Source of the DNA: a virus
Direction: 5' to 3' (one strand)
DNA length: 64,000 nucleotides
IMG/VR virus record: IMGVR_UViG_3300028377_000008
Coordinates: 1-64,000 of that record
Notes under the pieces: generated by a model
Databases searched by the model: none
Told to the model about the DNA's origin: nothing
What the model saw: only the letters and a program-made list of their open reading frames with translations
Shown: positions 31,735 to 40,848 of the stretch, piece after piece
Layout of the letters: every line of letters begins with the position of its first letter
Numbering within the stretch: position 1 is the stretch's first letter
Made by a program: the position numbers and the translations under genes

Positions 31735-34173
31735 ATGAGCAATCTTCAAAAAGCTCTCAAATCCCTAAAGAAAAGTAAAATTGTTGACATGAAAAAATCC
31801 GTTGTAGAAATGGGGGATGGCACAGAGCCAATTCCTTGCATTCCTACGGGTTCTATTGTGTTAGATTACCTTATTGGTGGATATCGAACCGAAGGCGGTG
31901 AGAAGAGGTGTCCTGGAATCCCAAGGGGGAGGATCACTGAGATCTTCGGCCCAGAAGGCTCGGGAAAATGCGTCCGTGCGGGCACTTACGTTCATTCCGA
32001 ATATGGAATGCTTACTATCGAAGAACTTTTCGAGAAATGCGGAAAGCCTATCGAAACTACTGAGAAGATCGAAGAACACGAAGTTCGTCTTCTAAATGAA
32101 AATGGCGAAATGGAATCCACTTCTCATTTGACCTGGAATGGTGAACAGAAAGTCTTTGACATCCAGAACCAACTGGGAATGAAAGTTGGAGTAACTGGAA
32201 ATCATCCTCTCAGAGTTATGTCCCCTGAAGGAAATATCGTCTGGAAGAATGCAGAAGATATTAGAGTAGGAGATGCTTTGGTCCTAATGTCCAAAGGAAA
32301 TTTTCCTTCCAAATGTGAAATCTCAGAAGAAGAATCTCGCTGGTTGGGATACTTGGTAGCGGACGGTTCCCTTACTTCTGAAGATCGCATTGGTTTTTCC
32401 AATAGCGACGAAGACATTATTTCGGATTATTATCAGATTACTAAGAATCTATTTGGGTCCTCTACCCCGATCCTTTCCTATTCCAAATCTGATTCCGATA
32501 CAATTGACCATCATATCAATTCTACATCTCTTAGAGATAAGGTAGCAACCAAATATGGTCTGGACTACGTGGTAGCTTCTGAAAAGGAAGTTCCCTTTTG
32601 CGTACGTCAAGGTACTCGCAAAGTTCAGGAAGCGTTTCTGAGAGCTTATGTGGACTTAGAATGCCATATTGACTCTACTAAGAGAGCTATCGAAGTAACT
32701 TCTGCTAGCAAAGAGCTTTTGGATCAAGTTCAATTGATTCTCCTTTCTATGGGATACCTTAGTGTCCTCAGTGAGAAGAAGGTGAAAAACTACCCGGATA
32801 ATGACTATTGGAGATTGACCTGGGCAGGAGAATATGCCTCTCGATATGCAGAAGAGATTGGATTCATTTCGGAACAACGAAAAGAGTCTATTGCTAATTT
32901 TAGTGATCGACCTTTCAATTCCAATGTTGACGGCGTACCTAATATTAGTGGTCTTCTGAAAACTCTTTATACTCATACTGAGGGAACCAATAGAAGCGAT
33001 AATCGTCTCTTTGGTGACTATATGTCAGGAAGAGCTAATCCTTCCCGAACTCGTCTAGCTTCTATATTGGAAGTTTTAGAGGGTCGAACTAATCCAGAAG
33101 GGATGAGAGTAGCGCGCCAGTTGCAGGATCTTTTGGATAAGGACTATTTCTTTTCCCCTGTTGTCTCTATTGATACCGAAGAAGATGTTCCCACTTTCGA
33201 CGTGAGCCTTCCAGAAACTCACTCGTTCTGGTCCAATGGATTCATTAGTCATAATACCACGGTTGCCATTCACACTGCCATTCAATGTCAGAAAGAAGGA
33301 GGGTCTGTTTGTTTTCTAGATTATGAGCACGCTTTCGCTCCTACTTATGCTGCGGATTTGGGTTTGGATATCCAAAGTGAAAACTTTCTATTGGTCCAGC
33401 CTCTTCACTGGGAGGAAGGTGCCGAGATCATCAAGGCGATGGCAGAGAGTGGGGTTGATTTAATTATCGTTGACTCTGTGGCTGCTATGAAGCCCCAAAA
33501 AGACATTGAAGATAACGACGTTTCTTCTACAGGTCAGCTTGGTCACATTGCCCGTCTCCAGAGTTCCTTTCTTCCCAAGATTGTAAAAGGGATTGAGGAA
33601 AGCGGAACTGCTCTAATTTATATCAATCAGTTGAGGTCAAGAATCAAGACTTCCATGTATGATACGGGTCCTGACGAAGAAACTAGTGGAGGGCGTGCTC
33701 TCAAATACTATGCTTCTCTGAGACTGATGGTCAAACGTTGCAGAACTGAATATTCTCAGGTTGAAAATGAGATGACAGGTAAAAGTGACAAGCAGCCTAT
33801 TTCCAATATTGTTCGTGCCAAGAATGTCAAGAACAAAGTTAGTCGGCATCAGGGACATAGTGGGGAGTTCGTAATCCGCTATGGAGAGGGTATTGATAAT
33901 GTCCGTTCTGTTATTGACATCGCAGACTCTCGAAATGTCCTACAGAGAGGTGGAGCTTGGTACACGTTCACCAACGCGCAAGGCGAAGAAGTCAAGCAAC
34001 AAGGTAAGGAAAACCTTCGTGAATATCTATTGGAAAATCCCGATGATTTCCAGGAGATCGTTAAGCAAGTTGCTTCCTTCTCCAAAGGTTTTAAGAAGGC
34101 GGGTAAGGTAAGCGATGACGATATCATGGTAGAAGAACATGATATGGGAGACGATGAAGATCAGGACGAGTGA
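31735..34173 (+). CDS. recA: RecA recombinase with intein in the P-loop
   Basis: 812 residues; 79-507 are an intein, leaving a 383-residue RecA. The Walker A motif GPEGSGK|TT is interrupted after Lys78. Further RecA marks: 'VCFLDYEHAF', 'DLIIVDSVAAM' (Walker B), 'LIYINQLRSRI' and 'TSGGRALKYYASLRL'. The end is acidic (DDDIMVEEHDMGDDED). It forms filaments on ssDNA for strand exchange. Only the spliced protein can bind ATP. CGAGGA precedes ATG and a terminator follows. Confidence 0.95.
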   Translation: MSNLQKALKSLKKSKIVDMKKSVVEMGDGTEPIPCIPTGSIVLDYLIGGYRTEGGEKRCPGIPRGRITEIFGPEGSGKCVRAGTYVHSEYGMLTIEELFEKCGKPIETTEKIEEHEVRLLNENGEMESTSHLTWNGEQKVFDIQNQLGMKVGVTGNHPLRVMSPEGNIVWKNAEDIRVGDALVLMSKGNFPSKCEISEEESRWLGYLVADGSLTSEDRIGFSNSDEDIISDYYQITKNLFGSSTPILSYSKSDSDTIDHHINSTSLRDKVATKYGLDYVVASEKEVPFCVRQGTRKVQEAFLRAYVDLECHIDSTKRAIEVTSASKELLDQVQLILLSMGYLSVLSEKKVKNYPDNDYWRLTWAGEYASRYAEEIGFISEQRKESIANFSDRPFNSNVDGVPNISGLLKTLYTHTEGTNRSDNRLFGDYMSGRANPSRTRLASILEVLEGRTNPEGMRVARQLQDLLDKDYFFSPVVSIDTEEDVPTFDVSLPETHSFWSNGFISHNTTVAIHTAIQCQKEGGSVCFLDYEHAFAPTYAADLGLDIQSENFLLVQPLHWEEGAEIIKAMAESGVDLIIVDSVAAMKPQKDIEDNDVSSTGQLGHIARLQSSFLPKIVKGIEESGTALIYINQLRSRIKTSMYDTGPDEETSGGRALKYYASLRLMVKRCRTEYSQVENEMTGKSDKQPISNIVRAKNVKNKVSRHQGHSGEFVIRYGEGIDNVRSVIDIADSRNVLQRGGAWYTFTNAQGEEVKQQGKENLREYLLENPDDFQEIVKQVASFSKGFKKAGKVSDDDIMVEEHDMGDDEDQDE
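31969..33255 (+). mobile_element. intein with LAGLIDADG-type domain in recA
   Basis: Residues 79-507 (429 residues). Starts CVRAGTYVHSEYGMLTIEEL; block B GNHP; ends 'THSFWSNGFISHN' with Thr508 as the +1 residue, so all splicing residues are present. Endonuclease motifs are 'LGYLVADGS' and a second one, 'FLRAYVDLECHI', where the usual final Gly is Cys. The endonuclease may therefore be weakened while splicing stays intact. Confidence 0.9.
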
Positions 34174-34180
34174 TTCTTTT

Positions 34181-34216
34181 AAATCCCCCATGCCTTTATG
34201 GGTGTGGGGGATTTTT
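34181..34216 (+). terminator. rho-independent terminator after recA
   Basis: AAATCCCCCA (34181-34190) pairs with TGGGGGATTT (34205-34214), followed by T. Confidence 0.9.
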
Positions 34217-34244
34217 ATGTAATTAGAAAAGAGGGATCACTATC

Positions 34245-35420
34245 ATGAAAGTAAAGATTAAAAATTTTCAAAGTATCAAAGAAGTAGACTTAGAGATCAA
34301 GGGTTTCACTACCATTGTAGGGCGTTCTAATATAGGGAAAAGTGCAATTGTTAGAGCCATAGACGGCGCTCTTACTAATCTGGAAGGTGATTCCTTTGTT
34401 CGTAAAGATGAACACCATACCGAAGTTCATATCCAATGTCCTGAAATAGATCTCCTTTGGAAAAAAGGGGGAGGGCATAACGACTATGAAATTAATGGGG
34501 AAAAATTAGAAAATGTTGGACGTGGATCACCCGAACATATTGGGGAAGCTGGGTTTAGAGATATCGAATCTAGTAGGTCCAAGATCAGTGTTCAAGTAGC
34601 TTCTCAGTTTAATCCAATTTTTCTTTTGGACCCTTCAAAAGTTACAGGATCCGAAGCAGCTGAGATTATTTCAGATATTGGGCGTCTGTCTGAGGTTCAA
34701 GTAGCTTTCCGAAATTGCCAGAAAGACCGTAAGAACCTGGACTCAGTAGTACGACTAAGAGAAAAGGATCTGGCGTCCACGCAAGAAGAGTTAAAGAATT
34801 ATGACGAGTTAGAGGACGATATGAGACAAGTAGAAGAATTAAAAACACAGCATCATGATATAGGCGAATTTAAAGAAGACATTCGTCACCTAGATACCCT
34901 TAAAGAAGAGAAAGATGAAGCTGATCTCATTGTAACGTCCCTTACCGGATTAGAAGAATTAGTTATTCCTAAATGGGATGGAGACAGTATCCTTTCTGCT
35001 CTCAAAGCTTTTGAAGCTTTTTACGATATATCGTCAGAACAGACCTTGATTGTGGAGAGATATGAGGGTCTTTCCAATATTGAAATTCCAACTTTCGATG
35101 AAGCTGATTTGATCAACCTCCTAAGAACGTTAACGGTTTTCCAAAGTCATGTTACCTCTGCTCAAAAAGATGTGGCTATTTATGACGGCCTAGTTGATAT
35201 TGATATCCCAGAGCCTAATGATATTCAAGAGCTTTATGATGAATATCAAGAATTGGAAGAATTATTAGAAGATTCTCAGCGATGTTTGGATTCGATACCC
35301 CAATTAAAGTCCGAAATTGAAACGTTGAATTCGGATATAGAAGATGTAGCCAACGAAGTACATTCTATATTAGTAGACGCGGGAGAATGTCCCGTCTGTG
35401 GAGTTGAGGTAGGGGAATGA
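34245..35420 (+). CDS. N-terminal half of a Rad50/SbcC-like ATPase, ending at the zinc hook
   Basis: 391 residues. Walker A 'VGRSNIGKSAIVRAI' begins near 25, preceded by 'IKNFQSIKEVDLEIKG' as in SMC-family proteins. A long acidic coiled coil then runs to a CPVCG zinc-hook motif (Cys382, Cys385) six residues before the stop. There is no signature motif or Walker B, so it is only half an ATPase. The missing half is very likely the gene at 40849. Its TGA overlaps the ATG of the Mre11-like gene, as expected for a nuclease-ATPase pair. Confidence 0.85.
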   Translation: MKVKIKNFQSIKEVDLEIKGFTTIVGRSNIGKSAIVRAIDGALTNLEGDSFVRKDEHHTEVHIQCPEIDLLWKKGGGHNDYEINGEKLENVGRGSPEHIGEAGFRDIESSRSKISVQVASQFNPIFLLDPSKVTGSEAAEIISDIGRLSEVQVAFRNCQKDRKNLDSVVRLREKDLASTQEELKNYDELEDDMRQVEELKTQHHDIGEFKEDIRHLDTLKEEKDEADLIVTSLTGLEELVIPKWDGDSILSALKAFEAFYDISSEQTLIVERYEGLSNIEIPTFDEADLINLLRTLTVFQSHVTSAQKDVAIYDGLVDIDIPEPNDIQELYDEYQELEELLEDSQRCLDSIPQLKSEIETLNSDIEDVANEVHSILVDAGECPVCGVEVGE

Positions 35421-36397
35421 TTAAATTTACAGTGCGTACAGACTGTCATGTCCATGACAAAGCCCCTCAGAGCCGCGTAGACGATTACTTAACCACTTGC
35501 CTAGACAAGCTCAAGCAAGTTGGGATCTTTGCCTCTAGTAACGGCTGTGATGCTGTTCTAGACAATGGTGATTTCTTCCATGCTAAAGCAGCTACTAAGA
35601 ACTCGCATGAAATGGTGAGAAGGGTTATTGATTTGCATCGTCAGTTTTATGACTGTCCGATCTATGAGAATCCCGGCAACCATGATTTTCCCTATAACAA
35701 TATCAATTATTTGGAAAGGCAACCTCTACAGGTTCTTTTCTCCGCAGGCATTTTTACGCAGATGACAGATCACCTTTTTGAAGATGGGGATCTGAAAGTG
35801 AGAGTTCTGGGATTCCCCTATAGAAGCGATTATGAACCAAAGGATTTTGATGTTGATAGGGGAGATGAGGATGTTTTGATCGCCTGTGTTCATGCAAGTG
35901 CAACTCCCAAAGGAGAGTTACTATTTGCGGGCACAGAAGAAAGCCTTTCCTATTTTGACCTATCGGAATGCAGCCCAGACTTATTTGTATTTGGCCACCT
36001 TCATGTGGACCAAGGTATTCAGAAGGTTCAGGGAACTACCTTTATGAATCTAGGGTCAATGACTCGGGGTTCTTTGGTACAGGATAACCTGACTCGCATT
36101 CCACGTTTCGGATATATTGAGATAGGCAAAGATGTGGAAGGAATTGTCTCTATTAATACTGAAGCTATTGAGTATGAAGTGGAAGATAGCGATAACATTT
36201 TTGATCTAGAGAGACACCGCCGTCTCGAAAATGAGAAAAGAGATATCGACCAATTCATCTCCTCTTTAACTGCTAGCGCAGAAGATGAGGATGAGGATGA
36301 TATTTTTACCACCATCCGATCGCTTTCATCTTTTAGAGGTGAAGTACAGAGCAAAGCAATTAAGTATCTCGAAGACGCGATGTTAGATAATGACTGA
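35417..36397 (+). CDS. sbcD: Mre11/SbcD-like nuclease
   Basis: 326 residues with all metallophosphoesterase motifs in order: 'TDCHVHD', 'DNGDFFHA', 'NPGNHDF', 'ACVHA' and 'FGHLHVDQG'. The C-terminus is acidic and helical, where Mre11 proteins bind Rad50. ATGA overlap with the Rad50-like N-half. The pair should process DNA ends for recombination or degrade host DNA. Confidence 0.9.
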   Translation: MIKFTVRTDCHVHDKAPQSRVDDYLTTCLDKLKQVGIFASSNGCDAVLDNGDFFHAKAATKNSHEMVRRVIDLHRQFYDCPIYENPGNHDFPYNNINYLERQPLQVLFSAGIFTQMTDHLFEDGDLKVRVLGFPYRSDYEPKDFDVDRGDEDVLIACVHASATPKGELLFAGTEESLSYFDLSECSPDLFVFGHLHVDQGIQKVQGTTFMNLGSMTRGSLVQDNLTRIPRFGYIEIGKDVEGIVSINTEAIEYEVEDSDNIFDLERHRRLENEKRDIDQFISSLTASAEDEDEDDIFTTIRSLSSFRGEVQSKAIKYLEDAMLDND

Positions 36398-36422
36398 TAT
36401 TATTCCCTGATACAAAACTGCT

Positions 36423-36878
36423 ATGCGTAGAAGCAATGCCTCAATGCCTTGTCGATGGCTTATGGAGAACGAAGAACCTTCCTTTATTTTGGATTATGGT
36501 TGTGGACATGGCAAAGACATCGAAGCCTTTTCTGAGGGCGGTTGGGAAGTTCTAGGATATGATCCTCATTACTTTCCAGATCGACCTAAAGGTCACTTTG
36601 ATTGGGTCCTTTGTTCTTATGTTCTTAACGTCATAGAGGATCCTCAGGAACGAGAAGAAGTTATATCGGATCTCAATAAGTTGGGAACCAAGGTATTAAT
36701 TGCAGTCAGACATCCAAAAAATATCCCTACAGGGAATGGTACTCCTTTCAATGATGGCATTTTAACTAGAACAGGAACGTTCCAAAAGGGATTCACTGTC
36801 AAAAACCTCCAGACACTCACCGGATCAAACTATAAAGTTTGGAGACATAAACATGCTGTTTTCGCTTTAAAGGATTAA
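36423..36878 (+). CDS. small SAM-dependent methyltransferase-like protein
   Basis: 151 residues. 'FILDYGCGHGKDIEAF' is a class I SAM-binding motif, 'VLGYDPHYFPD' follows, and 'LCSYVLNVIEDPQEREE' is very like the putative methyltransferase associated with DNA phosphorothioation (Dnd) clusters, though this protein is much shorter. No dnd genes are visible. No clear SD. Substrate unknown. Confidence 0.7.
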   Translation: MRRSNASMPCRWLMENEEPSFILDYGCGHGKDIEAFSEGGWEVLGYDPHYFPDRPKGHFDWVLCSYVLNVIEDPQEREEVISDLNKLGTKVLIAVRHPKNIPTGNGTPFNDGILTRTGTFQKGFTVKNLQTLTGSNYKVWRHKHAVFALKD

Positions 36879-36889
36879 GAGAGATTATC

Positions 36890-38332
36890 GTGACAAAAAA
36901 AGACTGGAAAATATTGGTAGGGGATTGTCGAGAGCAGTTAAAGACTCTGGAAGATGAAAGTGTTCATATGATTTGGACAAGCCCACCGTATTTTGGGCTT
37001 AGAAATTATGGAAACGATGCTCAGATAGGTATGGAGCCAAGCCCCGAAGAATTTGTTGCTGCACTCACAGAAGTAATGAGAGAAGCAAGAAGAGTTCTAA
37101 GAGGGGATGGAACTCTTTGGTTGAATATAGGGGACTCATACTCAAGGGGAAACCGTAAGACAGTCAAGTCTCATAACGGAAATGTAAGTGGAAAAAATGA
37201 TGAAAGCAAATATCATTTTGAATCCGCCTCTGCCAATTTAGGGGGGCACAGTGTGATCAAACCAAAAGATCTCATTGGTATTCCCTGGCGCGCTGCTTTT
37301 GCATTACAAGCAGACGGTTGGTATCTCCGACAAGAAATAACATGGGCAAAGGGTATAAGTGGTCAGGATGATTTTCAAGATGAAGCTTGGAAGGCCATGA
37401 GAATGGCAGGAATCTCTCCCGAAAAAGCCCGAGCAGCATTAGACAACATGAATTTACATGTTGGTACTTGTATGCCGGAATCAGTCCAGGATCGATGCAC
37501 TACATCCTCGGAGTCCCTTTTCCTCCTAACCAAGTCTGAAAAATATTTCTACGACCATGTTGCTATTAGGGAAACACCCGCTACTGCAATTGACGGAAGG
37601 GGATCCTGGGAAGAAAGAAAAGAGATGGGACACGTGGGTAGTTATGCGGACAGTGAAAATATGGCGTATTCAGGAAATGGAGTAAGTATGCCCTCTATGT
37701 CTCCTGTAGCTGGGGGACGGAACCGAAGAAACGTTTGGTGTATAGGAACAAGTTCTTATAGGGGTGCTCATTTCGCAACGGCACCTGAATCGTTAGTAGA
37801 ACCTTGTGTGAAAGCGGGAACTTCTGAGAAAGGATGTTGTTCTCAATGCGGCGCACCTTATGTCCGTCAAATGGATCATCCCGGAAACCCTGAAGGTATC
37901 CTTGGTAAAAAAGGAGTTCCTACCCCTCAAACCAAGGGTGGCGGTTTTGAAACCTCAGAAATAGATCTCGAAAACGATGACGGCACTCGACTTAAAAAAG
38001 GGCACTCTGCTTCCCAAAATTATAAAGGAACAGAGAAAGGGTGGGAACCTACCTGTACCTGTGAAGACCACAAGATAGTCCCTTGTACGGTACTCGATCC
38101 TTTTATGGGAGCAGCTACCACAGCACTTGTGTCCCTAAAATTAGGTAGGGATTCCGTGGGAGTAGAACTTAATCCTGAGTATGCCCAAATCGCAGAAGAA
38201 CGATTAGCAGAATATACTAGGGAAACCTATGATCAATGGGATGATCGCTATGTTCCTTTGGAGTCAGAAGAAGAATTACCAGATGAAATGGGAATTGGAG
38301 AATTTTTTATGACCAGTCCTAAAGATAATTGA
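36890..38332 (+). CDS. DNA methyltransferase (beta class, SPPY type) with zinc insert
   Basis: 480 residues from GTG. Motif IV SPPY is at 31-34 ('WTSPPYFGLRNYG') and the SAM motif I 'DPFMGAATTALV' near 400, the beta-class order. Between them lies 'KGCCSQCGAPY', pairing with a later CTC to form a zinc site. Likely N4-cytosine or N6-adenine methylation of double-stranded DNA to protect it from host restriction. Intact relative of the deleted copy at 27392-28209; the two end in the same 'YDQ.D..Y.PLESE.E' tail. Confidence 0.85.
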   Translation: MTKKDWKILVGDCREQLKTLEDESVHMIWTSPPYFGLRNYGNDAQIGMEPSPEEFVAALTEVMREARRVLRGDGTLWLNIGDSYSRGNRKTVKSHNGNVSGKNDESKYHFESASANLGGHSVIKPKDLIGIPWRAAFALQADGWYLRQEITWAKGISGQDDFQDEAWKAMRMAGISPEKARAALDNMNLHVGTCMPESVQDRCTTSSESLFLLTKSEKYFYDHVAIRETPATAIDGRGSWEERKEMGHVGSYADSENMAYSGNGVSMPSMSPVAGGRNRRNVWCIGTSSYRGAHFATAPESLVEPCVKAGTSEKGCCSQCGAPYVRQMDHPGNPEGILGKKGVPTPQTKGGGFETSEIDLENDDGTRLKKGHSASQNYKGTEKGWEPTCTCEDHKIVPCTVLDPFMGAATTALVSLKLGRDSVGVELNPEYAQIAEERLAEYTRETYDQWDDRYVPLESEEELPDEMGIGEFFMTSPKDN

Positions 38333-38391
38333 GTGGAATTGAACCGGCACGCCTATACGTTTAGGAAGTGTCTTTTAAGAGGTAAACTAAT

Positions 38392-39291
38392 ATGGGTATA
38401 TGGTTATCATATAGCGCGTTTAAACAATATAAAACTTGCTCTAAGCAATATGACTTGAAGCGTGTAAAAAAACAAGAACCTCCTGTCAAGGATTCAAAGC
38501 ATAATGCTATTATTGGATCGGTAGTTCAGAGGGTTTATGAAGATTTTTACAACGATGAGTTGTGGAGAAGAGGTGGAAAAACCTCTGACACGCTAATTGA
38601 ACGTACTGAGAAGTATTACTATGAGTTCCTTGCGGATAATTATGTGGATTTCAATGATCCTCGATGTCGTTTTGCTACTTCAACAGAACCTCTTAAAGAG
38701 TGTTATGAGATTGTACCAAAAGTGCTGGAAGGGATCAAGAGAGAAGGTTTCTTAGGTCCTTATGCTAAGAGCGAAGTGAATATTAAAGTTCGTTTTGGAT
38801 CCTCGGATTTTTTGTTGGGATATATCGACTTTATTATCCGCCGCCAAGATGGACAAGTTCTTTTACTTGATGGAAAAGCCTCGAAGCATCGCGAAAAATA
38901 TGTAGATGTTCAACAGCTATATTATTATGCCCTAATGTTTTATCTCCGCTATAAAAAGCTACCAGATAAAATGGGTTTTTATTTTTATCGTTTTGCAGAT
39001 GATCCCGAACTAGCAATGGATTGGATTCCAGTAGAGCGGGCTAAGATCAAAGAATTAAAAATGGAAATCGAGGAAGTCATTGAAGATATCCGTAAAAGAC
39101 GTTTCAAGGCTAACCCACATTATTCACACTGTCAATGGTGTCCTTATGAACAAATCTGTAGTGAGCGTCAAAGTCAGAAGAGAGCTAATAAGATAAAGAG
39201 GGCTAGTAATAGCAAAAAACCTCAAATCGAAGCAGATTTTAAGAAGAAAGGCCCAACACATATTGGGTTTGATAGTCTGAAATCCGAGTAA
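38392..39291 (+). CDS. PD-(D/E)XK nuclease with Cys cluster (Cas4/RecB-like)
   Basis: 299 residues. Asp146 ('GYIDFII'), Asp160-x-Lys162 ('LLLDGKAS') and 'QQLYYYA' (Gln175) form the RecB-type active site. Cys16 and the C-terminal Cys247, Cys250 and Cys256 ('CQWCPYEQIC') match the Fe-S cluster layout of Cas4 and AddB. Such enzymes degrade or trim single-stranded ends. The last 40 residues are basic. No CRISPR array or other cas gene is present, so a replication/recombination role is more likely. Confidence 0.85.
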   Translation: MGIWLSYSAFKQYKTCSKQYDLKRVKKQEPPVKDSKHNAIIGSVVQRVYEDFYNDELWRRGGKTSDTLIERTEKYYYEFLADNYVDFNDPRCRFATSTEPLKECYEIVPKVLEGIKREGFLGPYAKSEVNIKVRFGSSDFLLGYIDFIIRRQDGQVLLLDGKASKHREKYVDVQQLYYYALMFYLRYKKLPDKMGFYFYRFADDPELAMDWIPVERAKIKELKMEIEEVIEDIRKRRFKANPHYSHCQWCPYEQICSERQSQKRANKIKRASNSKKPQIEADFKKKGPTHIGFDSLKSE

Positions 39292-39322
39292 TTTACCCCA
39301 AAGAAATGAAGAGGAATACTAA

Positions 39323-39595
39323 ATGAGTGAACAGAAAGAGTTTGAAGATAGAATCAAAAAAGCTAAGGAAAAGAGAGAACGGTTGGTTAACGATCGTGCT
39401 CAGAAAATGGCAGTCCTTAATGCTGCCCAAGAAAAGTTGAAAAAGCTCAATGAAAAAGCAGAGGCAAAGGGATTCTCATTGGAAGACCTACCGGACTTGA
39501 TCGTAGAGAAAAAGAGGATCTTGAATGGAAAGATCGCAGTTTTCGAGACTGCCCTTTCCGAAGTGGAAGATTCCTTGTCTAAATATGACAATTAA
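39323..39595 (+). CDS. small coiled-coil protein
   Basis: 90 residues, almost entirely charged helix with a short break in the middle ('GFSLEDLPDLI'). GAGGA precedes ATG. Function unknown; it sits just before the sliding clamp. Confidence 0.7.
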   Translation: MSEQKEFEDRIKKAKEKRERLVNDRAQKMAVLNAAQEKLKKLNEKAEAKGFSLEDLPDLIVEKKRILNGKIAVFETALSEVEDSLSKYDN

Positions 39596-39639
39596 ACCCC
39601 TCATCATCATTACTAGTAAAAGAAGCATAGGAGACTACC

Positions 39640-40791
39640 ATGAGAGTAGTAATTAATAAAAATGTATTGCAGGATTGCCTGAAAGTATTGTCTTCATCTG
39701 TACAAAAAGATGGAGAGATCACGTCTTCGATCCTGTTTAAAGTAGAAGAAAACAAGCTTACAATCAAAGCCTCTAATAATCAGGTCTATACCAATATCGT
39801 TCTCACTGACGAAGATGGCGTAGAAGAAACCAAAGGTGAGGGAGTTTTTGCGGTAAAAGAGTCTCGTCTTTCTAAATGGATTTCTAACGTCATCGAAGAT
39901 ACTATTGAGATTGGGTTGAATGGGGATCAAGTTACTTTCAAATGTGGCTCTGTAGAAAGTCCTTTCCCTTCCATTAAGGACCACAACAAGTTCCCCTCCA
40001 AGCGATTTGAAACCGCTTATAAGAACTCTGAGGTTGTTTCTGAGATAGAAGTAGGAACCATTCTAGAGTCCCTTGGTTTTGTTTCTCCTATGGTATCGGA
40101 TTCTATTACGAATTCAGACCCAACTGGAAAGTTGAAAGTAGCACAGGTAAGGGACGGTCAATTTTTTGGTACGGACGCCAAACTAATGGCGCTGTATTGT
40201 TGCCCCAAACTTGATACAGGTTGGAAGATTGGTCAAGAACAGATCGCTCCTGCCCGTACTTATTTGAAAAGGCAAGAAGATGACTTTCGAGTTAAAATCC
40301 GAGCTACAGATACCGTGTTCTTTTTCGAAACTAGCCCCGGTTCTTTCTTTGGTTTTTCTAAACAACGTCATGACCTTCCCTTGTTCAAAGGAATTCCTGA
40401 TACGTTGGTAGAGGAAGATGTTTGGTCGCTAGATAAAGATCGTCTGAAGCAAGCAATCGGCGCTCTTCTAGCTACCGCAGATGAAAATGATAAGTATTTG
40501 AAGCTAAAAGTTACGGGTACGGGAGACACTGCGGTACTCAATATGAGTATGAGAACTTTTGCGGAAAGAAAAAACGCAACGGTTTCTGTTCCCTGTAATC
40601 GGTCCAGAGGTCAGGCTGACTTGGAATTTTCAGCAGCACACCCTTTGTTGACGAAAGCACTGGGATCTTTTGGAGAAGATTTTCATCTGGCATATAGTCC
40701 TACAGAGAAGTACCTCAAATTCTATGAGGAAACTCCCGAAGGCGATACTAAGGTTTGCTTGATGACTCTCAGAGAAGACATCATACTATAA
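39640..40791 (+). CDS. dnaN: DNA polymerase sliding clamp (DnaN-like)
   Basis: 383 residues, close to the ~370 of bacterial beta clamps. The start 'MRVVINKNVLQDCLKVLSSS' and three similar beta/alpha domains fit, e.g. 'FAVKESRLSKWISNV', 'SLDKDRLKQAIGALLATAD' and the end 'VCLMTLREDIIL', which resembles the bacterial clamp C-terminus. Encircles DNA and tethers the polymerase. Its loader subunits are at 11.6-13.6 and 45.4 kb. Confidence 0.85.
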   Translation: MRVVINKNVLQDCLKVLSSSVQKDGEITSSILFKVEENKLTIKASNNQVYTNIVLTDEDGVEETKGEGVFAVKESRLSKWISNVIEDTIEIGLNGDQVTFKCGSVESPFPSIKDHNKFPSKRFETAYKNSEVVSEIEVGTILESLGFVSPMVSDSITNSDPTGKLKVAQVRDGQFFGTDAKLMALYCCPKLDTGWKIGQEQIAPARTYLKRQEDDFRVKIRATDTVFFFETSPGSFFGFSKQRHDLPLFKGIPDTLVEEDVWSLDKDRLKQAIGALLATADENDKYLKLKVTGTGDTAVLNMSMRTFAERKNATVSVPCNRSRGQADLEFSAAHPLLTKALGSFGEDFHLAYSPTEKYLKFYEETPEGDTKVCLMTLREDIIL

Positions 40792-40798
40792 GTGAATG

Positions 40799-40836
40799 GC
40801 CTCCTCCTTCTTTAAAGAGTGGGAGGGGGCTTTTTT
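40799..40836 (+). terminator. rho-independent terminator after the clamp gene
   Basis: A 9-bp GC-rich stem (40799-40807 with 40822-40830) followed by six T. It lies only 12 bases before the next start; the SD (TGGAG) overlaps its end. Confidence 0.8.
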
Positions 40837-40848
40837 GGAGTTATAATA

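Noticed and set aside
38392-39291. Host-derived Cas4 as part of a phage-borne CRISPR system
   Set aside because: No array, Cas1 or Cas2; the gene sits in a recombination and replication cluster where RecB-type nucleases are expected.
40819-40848. Longer start for the Rad50-like C-half
   Set aside because: The extra ten codons lie in the stem and T-run of a terminator; ATG 40849 has a proper SD.
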